From assembly GCA_023055505.1 (NCBI GenBank), contig JALIRH010000036.1, positions 1,736,001-1,800,000 on the forward strand: a DNA stretch of 64,000 bases, given 5' to 3'. Origin of the DNA: Callipepla californica brunnescens (lineage: Eukaryota; Chordata; Aves; Galliformes; Odontophoridae). This document shows, one piece after another, positions 52,805-64,000 of this stretch. The notes below the pieces were generated by a model that was not told where the DNA came from, ran no database searches, and saw nothing but the letters and a program-made list of their open reading frames with translations. The translations under genes and the position numbers were made by a program. Within the stretch, counting starts at the first letter, position 1, and each line of letters begins with the position of its first letter.

Positions 52805-55800
52805 ATGGCGGCGGGCGGCGGCGCGGCGGAGCCGGGCTGGGAGGTGGCGGTGCGGCCGCTGCTCTCCGCCTCCTACTCGGCCTTCGAGATGAAAGAGCTC
52901 CCGCAGCTGCTCGCCTCCGTTATCGAGAGGTGAGGGCGGCAGCCGCGGGGCGGGACGGAGCGGCCCTGCCAGGCCGCGTTGGGCCCCGCGCTCCGAGAAG
53001 GGCTGTGGGGGCCTGGAGAGCGCCCGCGGGCGGAGCCGTGAGGGGCCCGGAGCGCAGTGCTGAGGGAGCGGGACGGGGGAGGGGGGGGGGGATCGCTCTG
53101 CGACCCCTGCAAGGGGGCCGTGGTGAGGCGGGGTCGGCCTCTGCTCTCCCGCAGCGATAGGGTGAGGGGGGACGGCCTCACGGCGTACCGCGGGAGGTCC
53201 GGTTCGGGTGTTAGGACGGAGTTCCTCTGGGAAGCAGCGATGGGTTGGTACGGGGTGCCCGGCGAGGTGCGGGGTCACCGTGCCTGGAAGCGTTCGGTGT
53301 GGAGATGTGGCACTGAGGGGTGCGGGCAGAGGGCACGGTGGGGTTGGACTTGGTGACCTTGGAGGTCTCTTCCAACCTTAATAATTCCATGGAATAGTGC
53401 TGGGAGAGATGTGTTTCCTCCCCTACGCAGGGCGTGCTGCGTGCCTGGCACTGAGCAAAGCCTCTGCACATCGCTGGCTGCGGGGTCCTGCAGGGCGGGA
53501 GCTTCTGTGTCACGGCTCGTGGAGAGGAGAAAATAGCTCATAGCTGTGCAGAGCCGTGCTCTTCTGTTCTAAGAAGCAACCTATCTTTAGATTTCTCATT
53601 AAAATACGCACTGTTGGTCTATTTGTTTTAGGAGTTGGTAGTGGGGGGGGTTGGTTGGATGTCCTGGTGTGATGGCTGTGAGATCACCAACATGCTTCTT
53701 TTCAAAATGAGTTAGTGTGCTCCGTTTTTGACAGCTCTTCTATTTCATTCCTAAGTTTAAGCGTCGTCAGCTCCCTGGCGTTCTCTTCTATTCACTCCTG
53801 AACATAAATGCTAAGACGTTGGCCTCATTTCTTGACAAAAGTCATAGAAACACTAATGTGGAAGGATCCAGCCGCAGAGGAACACGGTTTACAAAGTCTG
53901 TGACAGTCAGATGAGGCTGGTTTTCAGGAAAGGTTTTTAATAGTGAGAGAGCTGTACCCGCTGTTGTGCCTTGCCACGGAGGAGGATTCTTTGTGCTGCT
54001 GCCTTACATAAAGGGTCTATTTCTGGCTGGTTGAGATTTGGAAGCAGAGCTGAGAACGAGTTGGTATTCGTTTCTGAAGTGTTATATCGATGGCTGGCTT
54101 CTCAGTTAGCGTGAGTAATGATTTTCTCTGCTAAGCAAATGTTGTTTAAGCAGTAAATCAGGACACGGTTGCCTGAAGTTATTGTCAAGTTTCGCTGTAT
54201 ATGCAGTATAACACTATAGCACATTACAGGTAACACTATAGCACGTTACAGGTTAAGCTGTTACCTTTTTTCTTGTCATTTGCAAGGACTTGATGATGAT
54301 TAGCAGACGGGTGCCTTCCACTTGTCGCTGCCCTAACAAGCCCACAACTGGTTTAAATAAATCTCGAACCACTTGTTGTGCAGTTGGGATGAATATCCCT
54401 GTCTGCTTCTGGTTTCTGCACTTTTCTGTTCTTGAACCTGCAGGTATTGTGTCTTGCTCCGCTTGACCTTTATGGCAGCGTGCTCCTTAGGAGCTGCCAG
54501 TTTCTTCTGTGCTCCGTTACTTCCAAATTGTTCTCGTTTGTTCTCTTGAAATACATTGCGTGCACCTACAGCCACTAATTTAAGGCTGGCCGTGAAGCAG
54601 AGGATAAGCAAAATGGGTGCCTGACAACGGCACGAATGCGTTGGCACAGCCAGTGTCTGGCAGTGCTGGTTGTTGCCAAGCTTGAGAAGTTATCCTTTTG
54701 GTTGGGAGTGGTGCCCCATAACAGCTGGCAGCCTCTGCCTCCCAGCAGCTCCCCTGACATGAGGTCTTTTCTGCCGGAGACGGAGGAGCTGCTGTTTTTA
54801 GGATCAGAGCGCCCGGTGAAGTTGTCGTCCCATCTTTTCTCCCAGCTTGCTCACTGCCTGAGTGTTTCTGTCATCTGCAAATGGGAAGGCAATTAATTTA
54901 ATAAGCAGACGTCCGCACCACTTTGTTTTGTTGGAGGACTCACGGGCCGGCCTAGCCCTGCAGGCAGAGCTCTGCTCCTTGCTGTGGCTGCCTTCAGGTC
55001 GCTGCAGATGGGACGTGGGGTGAAGCTTTCCCTGCTTGCCCTCAGTGTGTCATTTCTGCAGCGCGTGGACGCTCTCTGCGGCCAGCAGACCTCACAGGGA
55101 AACCTCAGAAGAGTTGGCTTCCAGCGTATCAACACATCTTTCGCTTTACAGCTTTTATTTCTGCTTTGAGTCGACGTTGAATTTTCGCTCTATCTCAGCT
55201 CGGCGTTGATTCGTGTGCGGGGAAAAAATGGCCAAGTGCTGTAAAGCTCTGAAATCACAACACTCCACCAGCAAGGCTGGTGACAGCAGATCCATTCTTC
55301 TCGACTGCGTGCTACCTGCCAAAAACTCTTTGCTCCTCTGCTTGTGCACACGCCGCATTGAGTATTTGTTGTTGTTATGCAATGGGCTGTTTTGATCCTT
55401 CTGTTTTGCAGAATTGCATAAACTGCTGTTGGCTCTGCCTTGGCAGAACGGGAATGCCTGTGCTGCAGCCCTGGCATCAGCAGAACAAACAGCCCCAACT
55501 TTACAGGCAGCTGACTTTAGAGGAACTTAAAGATTAATGAAAGCTGACAGGAGGGCGATTGTTGGGGAGGCTGACTTCTGGTGATGTAAAGGAAAAGTAC
55601 TGGCCGTACTGGGAGCTGTTTTCCTAAACTTCCAGTGCAGGCAGTGATCCTGATGCCCTGATCCGTCTTCTGCTGCAGGAGTCAAGCCTGGCGATACACA
55701 AATGAGACACAGGGCAAGATTCTGTCCTCAACACTTTGATTTGGAAAGAGCATGTGATCTTAATGATCTTGTCTTACACGTGTTAATGGCTATATCGTGT

Positions 55801-58800
55801 TCTGAGTGTTGTATGGCAGCTGTCATTGTATCGAACTGACGTATCCCCTCTTCTCCCATTGCAGTGAAACAGAAATCTTGCACCACGACAAACAGTACGA
55901 GCCTTTTTACTCCTCCTTTGTTGCACTTTCAACACATTACATCACTACTGTGTGTGGTCTCAGTAAGTGTTCTCCATCTTCCGATTCTACCCTTGTACAA
56001 CAACTGAAGTATGTAGTAAAAGTAGGCTCAGGGTGTTCCTCTGGGATTCGTCTCAGGCCCCATTTCTGAGTTGGATATTAACGTAGCATGTGCTGTTGTT
56101 CGTGTCCTACTGGCAGATGGAAAGGGAGACCTGTGTAGTTCTGGCATTAGGCCTCCTCCTGCTGGGTGGTGGCAGCTTTTTAGTTGCATGCATGCATTTC
56201 TTTTTTCAGCAAAAGAAAAAGGTGGCTTGGGAAAACCTGTTCTGTGTCCATCAGTGCTTTTTCTGACAATATTAACTCATAAATGTTGCTAGGAAAGCCG
56301 TGCATGCGTTAGAAGATATTATCCCTGCTTTCCTGACATTTCTTAAGTTACGTTTTAATGAGACCGAGTTGACATTGTGTCTCTCTGTTGGACATAGTAG
56401 ATGATGTTTGCATGCATACTGCATAGCGTTCTGCTTTATTGGAGGCATTAAGAGCACGCTGTACCGAATTACTTAAGAACTCGTCCTAACTGATGCAACT
56501 GTCTGCTTTCTCAGTACCCAGGAACCAACTGCAGTCGGTGGCAGCAGCATGTAAAGTCCTGATTGAGTTCTCCCTCCTCCGTCTGGAGAACCCAGACGAA
56601 GCATGCGCTGTTTCACAGGTGAGCACAGGTTCTGGCTGCGTGGTCCTGAGGCTGAGGATGGACTCTGGCCCCTGAAATAATTGCCCCCCCAAAATAATCG
56701 CTCTGATGTTGTACAAAGCAAAATGACCACCACGATCTTTGGTATGAGGTCGGATCGGATCTGAGATGCTGCGGTCTCATTGCTCATAATGCAGCAGCTC
56801 AGGGTAAACGATACCATGAAATAATTGAAATCAAGAGAGTTTATGTTGTGCTTGATTCCTTTTTCTTCGTAGAAACACCTCATTCTGCTGATAAAGGGGC
56901 TGTGCACGGGCTGCAGCCGCCTGGATCGAACAGAAATCATCACTTTCACAGCAATGATGAAGTCAGCCAAGCTGCCTCAGACCATCAAAACCCTCTCTGA
57001 TGGTGGGTGTTTCAGTTGGTCCTTACATCGCTGTGGAACCTGAGAGAGCTATAGAAAATGTTCTGTTCTTGATGTATGAAATGCTGTTTTGCTGTTTGCC
57101 CCGCAGTAGAGGACCAGAAGGAGCTGGCCTCCCCAGTGAGCCCAGAACTAAGGCAGAAAGAAGTGCAGATGAACTTCCTGAATCAGCTGACATCAGTCTT
57201 TAACCCTCGAGTCTCAGCATCCCCATCTATCATGCCAGAGACACAGGTAAACAGCCCCAGAATGAAAGCAGTCTGATTTCTAACATCAGTGCACTCAAGG
57301 ACGGAGGGATGATACTCTGAGTTCTGTTGCAGATGCCCCTTGCTGCTTTGTAGAGTCATTGCAGTGCTCTATATTTTTAATGCTTCTGTGATATATTTAG
57401 TGTGTGCTTGATTTTAGGTGGAAGGAGAAAATGAGGATCAAGCTTCCGCGGATCAAACCTCCGCAGCAAAGACAAAAAGCATATTCATTGCTCAGAACGT
57501 AGCCAGCCTGCAAGAACTGGGTGAGGATCAGCACTGCAGGGATAGTGCAAGCTCTCCTGTGGAGCAGCAGCACTAAAACACTGCTGCTTTTGTTTGGTAG
57601 GTGGCTCTGAAAAGTTGCTGCGAGTGTGCCTGAACCTCCCCTACTTCTTGCGATACATCAATCGGTTTCAAGATGCGGTGTCAGCCAACTCATTTTTCAT
57701 CATGCCAGCCACGGTGGCAGATGCCACTGCTGTTCGTAACGGGTAAGAGCACGTCATCACTCTTCTCTGGCATACGCTGGATGCGCTGCACGAGAGGAAA
57801 TAACTGTACCAGCTGTGGAGTTATTGTGCCTCTCCCGTGGGCACTATGTAGGTTGCAGTGCAGATCCTTAACCTGTGTCGTTGCTGTAGGTTTCACTCGC
57901 TGGTAATAGATGTGACCATGGCACTGGATACTCTGTCTCTGCCTGTGTTGGAGCCCCTGACACCCACGCGGCTCCAAGATGTGACTGTTCTTGCTCTCAG
58001 CTGTCTCTATGCAGGTGACTAGATTTCCTCTATTTTTGGGCCTCTAAGTCATTCTTGCTTCTTTTCTCCTTTTTTTACCCACGCATTCGAGGCTCGCCCT
58101 GCAAGTAATCTTTATTTCTTATGGATGTGGCAGCTTTGCACCACACTGCGTGATGTGGGGTCTGGGGCAACGTGAGCTTTGTTGGAGTGGTAACTGAGGT
58201 TCTGATATGTTCTGCAAATGAGGCTCAGGGCCTCAACACCTCCTTAATAGCCGGGAATTTCATCCCTCTCTTTATCTTCAGAGCATAACAATTGTGCTTG
58301 CCCGATACTGCTTGTTTTTAAGCGCAAAGGTTTTGTCCCCAGATTAAGAAGACTGTTACCTTTGCTTATTTTAAACCAGGTGTGAGCGTGGCAACCTGCA
58401 TGGCCATCCTACACGTGGGTACCACTCAGCAGGTACGGACTGGGTCTACGAGTTCCAAAGAAGAAGATTATGAAAACGATGCTGCTACTATTGTACAGAA
58501 ATGTGTAAGTAGGTGGGAAAGAGCGCGTTTGGTTTTTTTTTCATTCTTGGCAAATGAAATGTGTAGAACTTATGTTTATTTGGATTGCTGCAGATATCTA
58601 TTATTTCTAGGCGTTGGACTGGATGATAAAGTAATTGGGTGGCTAATTGTGGGGAGGAAACAGCAATCATATCTGGAGTTTTAAAAGTGTGTGGGCTGGT
58701 TTAGTTATTGCCCAGTCCAGTGCTTAAACAGTGCTGTGGTTTTGTGTCTATTTGCAGCTTGAAATCTATGAAATGATTGGGCAGGCCATCAGCAATTCAC

Positions 58801-61800
58801 GCCGTGCAGGGGGTGAGGTAAGATCTGTGCCCTTCAGGAAGCTGTTTCTGCACTGTCGTGTTTTGGCATTTGGATTTACACTATCTTGTCTATTTTTTTT
58901 TCCCCCCTCAACCTTTTGGATGATAGCATTATCAGAACTTCCAGCTGCTTGGGGCTTGGTGTTTGCTGAACAGTCTCTTCCTCATCTTGAACCTCAGCCC
59001 CACAGCACTGGCTGATAAGGGGAAGGAGAAAGATCCATTGGCTGCTCTTCGTGTCAGAGACATTATTGCTCGGACGAAGGAGGGCGTTGGGTCTCCCAAA
59101 CTGGGACCTGGAAAAGGGTATGTAAAGACCCCATTAAAGTAACCATTGTCTGTGTACCTAACTGTGCAGAACAGACAACTACTATGGAGTCTTGTTGGTC
59201 TCTCCATTTGAAATCCAGCTCTTGATTCGTGAAAAGAAAATGAGCCATCTTTTCTTCTTCAATTTAGCACAGCAGTTCCTCAGTCACCTCACTCAGTCTG
59301 TCTTTTTTTTTTTTCCCCTGAAATTACATTGTCTTTTATTTTTCTGTAGACATCAAGGGTTTGGTGTTCTGTCAGTGGTGCTAGCAAATCATGCCATCAA
59401 ATTGCTGTCATCCCTCTTTCAAGATCTTCAAGTGGAGGCATTGCACAAGGTGTGTAGGTAGTTCTTGTGAAACATTTGCCCTTCTCCACTGAAGCACGCT
59501 TTAAATTCTCTTTTCAATGCTGTCCTCCAGGGCTGGGAGAGCGACGGCCCACCAGCAGTGCTGGATATCATGGCTCAGAGCACATCCATCCAGAGAATCC
59601 AGCGGCTGATAGATTCTGTACCACTCACTAATTTGCTGCTGACTCTGCTGTCTACGTCGTACAGAAAGGTGGGGGCTGGCTTCCAGCTGGGGAGGCATCT
59701 GAGCAACTCCCACTGCGTGTCATCCGCGTGGTGGAAAATTCTCTCTTTGCAAACTGTGAATGTGCAAAGAAGAATTTAAGAGTTCTGTCAGTGTCAACTG
59801 AAGGCGCTCTCGCTCCTCGTTGGGAAGACTGTAAATTTGACAAACTCGTTCTAACAAAATAAGCTCTGTAAGCACAGTGGCATTTGTGAATTTAACGAGG
59901 AGATGAAAGGGCTGTGTTCAGAACAGATGCTTTCATGTTAAAGCTGTTACTTGAAGTGTTGCTTAAAATCTTGGCATGCGTGAATTCTTTTCAGCCGTCC
60001 TGCATAAATTGTTATACAACTTTTAAGGGAGAGCAGTCTTGAAAAACTGTTAATAATCACTTGACTAGGATTTAATGGAAGAGAACTGAAGTGCTTTAGG
60101 AAGATCATTTGTTTTCAGATTCTTGTCTTTTGTAATCCTGAAATTGAATTTGTCCTTCGAAGGCGTGTGTCTTGCAACGTCAGAGAAAGGGCTCCATGAG
60201 CAGTGATGCAAGTGCCTCCACCGATTCAAATACTTACTACGAGGATGATTTTAGCAGCACTGAGGAGGACAGCAGCCAAGGTAATAAACTGTTCAGCAGA
60301 GAAATTAAGCCTGGATTTTAGGCTCTTTTTCAGCCTTGCTGGAAACCTGGCTAGTGGGGTTTTGCCTTCTTGGGCTGGAATAACGTGTAATGCTGAAAAT
60401 ATGAAGCAGTTTGTGAGATCTGTTTGGCAGAAGCAATGCTGACTATACTCTTCTATGTAAACTGAAGCCAGAGTGGCTGGTATTTGGCAGTGTGTGCTTG
60501 AGAGGAGAGTGGAAATAATTTCTTCTTGTAAATTCCTGCTGTAAAACTGCTGAGCCCTGTGACTGGGAGGGAGAAACGAAGATTCCAGATGCCTTAACTC
60601 TGCTCATTGAAACTCTTCTTCGGGGCTTTACTGTGCCAAGTCCCTTGCATGAGGTGGTTCTTTACAGAGCTGTGCTTTTGCTTCTCTTGCCTCCTGTGTC
60701 AGATGATGACAGTGAACCAATCCTTGGGCAATGGTTTGAAGAGACGATATCTCCGAGCAAAGAGAAAGTGGCCCCACCACCACCCCCTCCACCACCTCCT
60801 TTGGAGAGCTCTCCTAGGGTCAAAAGCCCAAACAAACAGACTGCAGGAGAGAATGGGAACATCCTGGCCAGCCGCAAAGATCCAGAATTGGTATGGAAAG
60901 ATCTCCAGGGTTATTGAAATAAGGTGTGCTGTAATGTTCACTTGTCAGTGGCTAGCTGTGTTGACAGGAAGCATGGTAAATGCCAGATGTTGTTACATAT
61001 ACTACTGGTGGAGGACTAGTTGTTACTGGGCTTTGAAGAAAGGTGTTTCCTTCGCTCTTCCACCAAATGGAATATTGCTGTTGTATTGGTTATTGTTAGG
61101 GGATCAGACTGAAGGCATCAGTTTGGGTTACAAAGGAAGAGGGAAAAGGAGGGCAGAACTGTAAGTAAGTTCAGTTGCTGATAGAATGCTGTTAGCAGTG
61201 GGGTGAGACAAAATAAGTTCTGCTGCCAAGAGCTCTAGAGACTTGAAACCTTCTCAGAGAATTGTTAAAATTCTGAAGAGTGCAGTGAGTGGTGTTGCAA
61301 TGAGGAGAGCAAATCTGCTCTCTGCTGCCAGGGGTGTTATTAGGGAACTTGATCTATTTTCATGACAGTTTTGGCTTTTTTAATGTTTTCTTATACTCCC
61401 TCAGGTTTTTTTTTGCTTCTACAACTGTGTTTCTCTTTTTCTTTCCAGTTTTTGAGCCTGGCTTCAAACATTTTGAACTTTATCACTTCTTCAATGCTGA
61501 ACTCCAGGAATAACTTCATTCGCAACTACCTGAGCGTCTCCCTTTCAGAGCAGCACATGGCAACGCTGGCTAGCATCATCAAAGAGGTGGATAAGGATGG
61601 GCTTAAGGGTGAGTGAGCAGTACTTCTCTGTTAGAGAGCACAGATAGCAGGGTTTGCAGATGTCTGTTTTCAAAGATCCATGCAGAAATCTTAAATATGG
61701 GAGAGCAGCAGATGTAAGTGACTCAATCTCTGTATTATAGGCACTTCAGATGAGGAGTTTGCTGCTGCGTTGTATCACTTCAACCACTCCTTAGTGACCT

Positions 61801-64000
61801 CAGATCTTCAATCCCCTGCCTTGCAGGTAAAGCCGTGATGAATATATAAAGGAAATTATTGAATGTTGGTGCCTGTTAATGTCTCTGTGTGGACTCTGCA
61901 TGTGGAGTAGCGTGTTGTGATTCCCTTTGGCTCTAGAGAATGGTATTTTTCAAACAGAGCTTGGAATGTTTTGGATCCAAGCTGACTGACACTTCTCAGT
62001 GTGTAAGCTTAACATCCACAGTTCAGGTTAATCCACTGAATTTTGAAGGTGATGAAGGCTGAAGGGGAAGTGAGTTTGTGTGTTTTGCTTGTTTCTGTCC
62101 ATGTGTTAGCAAGAGGCGTTCCTGCAGGTCTACTTTGCTGTATGGGGCTGATGCCAAAAGGCCTTGGAATTCTCTCAGGAGAATCAAGTTAATCCCTTTG
62201 CTTTCATGTGCTAACTTTGTAGCCTCTGGGTTTCATTGCTGGGTCATGGACTGACCTGACTTAACACTGTAAGTAGGGCTTGCTTACCAATCAATGAATT
62301 CAGAGCCTATACTTTTAGTTGTTTAAAACACCTTCTTTTTTCAGTTTCCCCCCCCCCCCCCCCCCCAAAGCAGTTGAAAAGCCTTTTTGCTCACGTGCAG
62401 ACTGCAGGCTGATCTGTATGATTTTGCCCAAGCCTAATCTCTCCTGCTCTTATTTTGTGGCAAATGAGATCATAAACGCTGTTTTGTCCTGCATTGGTGC
62501 TGAAGTTCGAAGTGTGTTGTGTTTTAGGTGTCGAAACAACAACATAAATATCCCTCAGTAGCTGTGTGATATATCTTAAGAGAAATGTTCTGTTAGCCCT
62601 TTATAACCTCTGGGAACAACATTCCTTATTCAAATCACGTTTTTAATTAAATAAAGGAGGCAGGACTTGCTTCTTCTCACCAAGTCTCTGCTTTGTTCCA
62701 GAACACACTTCTGCAGCAGCTGGGAGTTGCCCCTTTCTCTGAAGGTCCGTGGCCTCTCTATATCCATCCTCAAAGTTTGTCGGTGCTCTCACGACTTCTC
62801 CTCATTTGGCAGCATAAAGCCACTGCCCAGGGAGATCCTGATGTCCCAGAATGCCTTAAAGTTTGGGAAAGGTGAGATCATTTAATTTTAGCTCGAAAGT
62901 CAGTCATCATCTTGGGGAAATCATCAGTTAGAAGAATGAGCAGAAAAATAAAATGATAAAAATGTTTCTCTAACCTCTGCTTAGAGAGATCTTAAAGACA
63001 TATCCAAGCAAGAAGAGAAGTAATGTCTAAACTTTCTCTCCTATTGCCAGGTTTGTGGGCACACTGAAGCAAAATGCCTTGCAAGGGACTCTTCCCAGTG
63101 ATGCTGAAGATCTGAACGTTGAACATCTCCAGCTGCTGCTGCTCATTTTTCACAATTTTTCTGAGAGGGGCCGCAGATCTATCATGATGCTCTGTATCCA
63201 GACCATTGTGGAGCTGACGGTGAACATGGACACCCAGCAAAGCTCTGTACCACTTATCGTGGCACGCCTGCTCTTGGTGTTTGACTATCTGCTCCATCAG
63301 TATTCCAAGGCCCCTGTGTACTTGTTTGAGCAGGTAAAAAAATTGTGATTCTGTTCTGAAATGTAGTTCATTGCTCAGCAGAAATCAGTGCCAGACAATC
63401 GTTTGGTGTGTTCTGATCTCTTTGTGGCCTTTTTAAGTAACTCGTTTTTGATCTTTGTTACCAATCTTTCAGATTATAACAAGTGATTAACTACAGCTGC
63501 TGATTCCTAATGGCAGGTTCAGTTAGAGTGTAAATTTGTGACACAACTGCTGTCCTCATAAATCCTGCTAAGGATAGGGTGAAGGTCCTGCCTCATCTTT
63601 CAGAGTCATGACTATTTTGAGTATTTAGACACCATTTCAAATACCTTATACGTTCTGTTCTTGCTTCAGCTTGTCCCTGTTGAGTTATGGCACTGTTCTC
63701 ATTAATGAGACACTAGTATTTTGTGTGTGGCTTTTTCAGCAGGTGGAAGCTCATTAGATAGGATCCAGGGCTTCCTTCAGAAGCTGAGAAAACTTTGTTT
63801 TATCTCATGGCTCGTTGTTTATTCATTGTTGTGGTTCCCCTGCTTAATGACTGAATGTTTTTCTATGTAGGTGCAGTATAATTTGCTGACTCCACCCATT
63901 GGCTGGGTGAGTGGGTCCCAGGACAGCAGCAGGCGAACCTCTGTCCCACTCTATCATGGTTTTAAAGAGGTAGAAGAAAACTGGAGCAAACACTGTTCAT
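52805..64000 (+). CDS. UBR4: UBR4 (p600), E3 ubiquitin-protein ligase, N-terminal 905 residues (cut by window end)
   Basis: Giant N-recognin ligase, over 5,000 residues in the family. The UBR box and catalytic parts lie beyond the window; this part is the helical N-terminal scaffold. Exons: 52805-52929, 55865-55962, 56515-56618, 56873-57002, 57107-57246, 57418-57520, 57601-57742, 57890-58014, 58380-58504, 58758-58817, 58927-59117, 59350-59449, 59531-59668, 60163-60280, 60703-60890, 61449-61608, 61741-61826, 62702-62871, 63051-63333, 63871-64000+. Conserved blocks: VRPLLSASYSAFEMKELPQL, TVADATAVRNGFHSLVIDVT, QSTSIQRIQRLIDSVPL, DSEPILGQWFEETISPSKEK followed by nine prolines (591-599), and GVAPFSEGPWPLYIHPQSL. 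The start at 52805 has a good context (AAGATGG) and gives a shorter, Gly/Ala-rich N-terminus than human. The frame stays open upstream to 52559, so an earlier start is not excluded. Introns after the first show no gene; one holds a C19 run. Confidence 0.96.
52985..53395 (+). repeat. CR1 LINE 3' fragment in UBR4 intron 1
   Basis: The fragment aligns by eye with the copy in AKR7A intron 2: GCCGTGAGGGGCCCGGAGCG, CGGTTCGGGTGTTAGGA, then the 3' end TTGGACTTGGTGACCTTGGA and TCTTCCAACCTTAATAATTC. It is unusually rich in CpG for an old repeat. It lies inside or beside the UBR4 CpG island. Confidence 0.85.
54209..54252 (+). repeat. 22-bp tandem duplication
   Basis: Two adjacent copies of a 22-bp unit starting TAACACTATAGCAC differ at one base (ACATT versus ACGTT). 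It lies in UBR4 intron 1 and has no evident role. Confidence 0.85.
57436..57465 (+). repeat. UBR4: 15-bp in-frame direct repeat inside UBR4 exon 6
   Basis: GATCAAGCTTCCGCG is followed directly by GATCAAACCTCCGCA, giving DQASA then DQTSA in a low-complexity linker. The human protein has a similar but more diverged pair in this place, as I recall. Confidence 0.75.
62348..62366 (+). repeat. 19-bp C homopolymer in a UBR4 intron
   Basis: An uninterrupted run of 19 C lies in the intron 61827-62701. Length is likely polymorphic. Confidence 0.85.

Larger units (their letters stand above)
52930..55864 (+). other. UBR4 intron 1 (2.9 kb)
   Basis: The intron contains a CR1 copy directly after exon 1 and a 22-bp tandem duplication. 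The remainder (about 53.4-55.8 kb) shows only short unsupported open frames. Confidence 0.75.

Noticed and set aside
58918..59117. Possible second U12-type intron before UBR4 exon 11 (odd acceptor TGGATGATAG)
   Set aside because: Its donor is an ordinary GTAAGA and no TCCTTAAC branch site is present, so it is a normal U2-type intron with a weak acceptor.

Overview
The window is ordinary vertebrate nuclear DNA, almost certainly from a bird and most likely chicken (Gallus gallus) or a close galliform. The reasons are CR1 LINE fragments, short GC-rich promoters with compact introns typical of a microchromosome, and capping-protein beta residues that match the chicken protein as I remember it (Thr and Ser where mammals have Ser and Cys). 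The gene order CAPZB - SLC66A1 - AKR7A - MRTO4 - EMC1 - UBR4 is that of human 1p36.13. I found no bacterial, phage, CRISPR or viral gene.

Layout. 1-33.6 kb: the 3' part of CAPZB (+), seven shared or muscle-type exons and a final non-muscle exon in very large introns. It ends in two alternative C-terminal exons (beta-1 muscle type, beta-2 general type). 33.6-35.5 kb: no gene seen. 35.5-37.8 kb: SLC66A1 (-), lysosomal PQ-loop cationic amino-acid transporter, whose last intron has the sequence marks of a U12-type (minor spliceosome) intron. 37.9-41.2 kb: an AKR7A aldo-keto reductase (+), head-to-head with SLC66A1 across a 129-bp shared promoter. 41.8-43.3 kb: MRTO4 (-), ribosome assembly factor, convergent with AKR7A. 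43.5-51.9 kb: EMC1 (+), largest luminal subunit of the ER membrane protein complex, head-to-head with MRTO4 across 197 bp containing a 119-bp near-perfect palindrome. 52.8-64 kb: the first 20 exons of UBR4 (+), cut by the window end.

Exon borders were placed by reading frame continuity, GT/AG sites and agreement with remembered protein families. Every reconstructed CDS keeps one open frame across its junctions: SLC66A1 302 aa, AKR7A 326 aa, MRTO4 244 aa, EMC1 984 aa, UBR4 first 905 aa, CAPZB residues about 32-277 (beta-1) or 32-272 (beta-2).

The genes are housekeeping neighbours and not one pathway: actin capping, lysosomal export, carbonyl detoxification, 60S assembly, ER membrane insertion and ubiquitin ligation. 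The features most worth checking are the promoter palindrome, the U12-type intron, and the RBFOX/QKI-like motif pair just downstream of the muscle-specific CAPZB exon. I do not see a previously undescribed biological system here.
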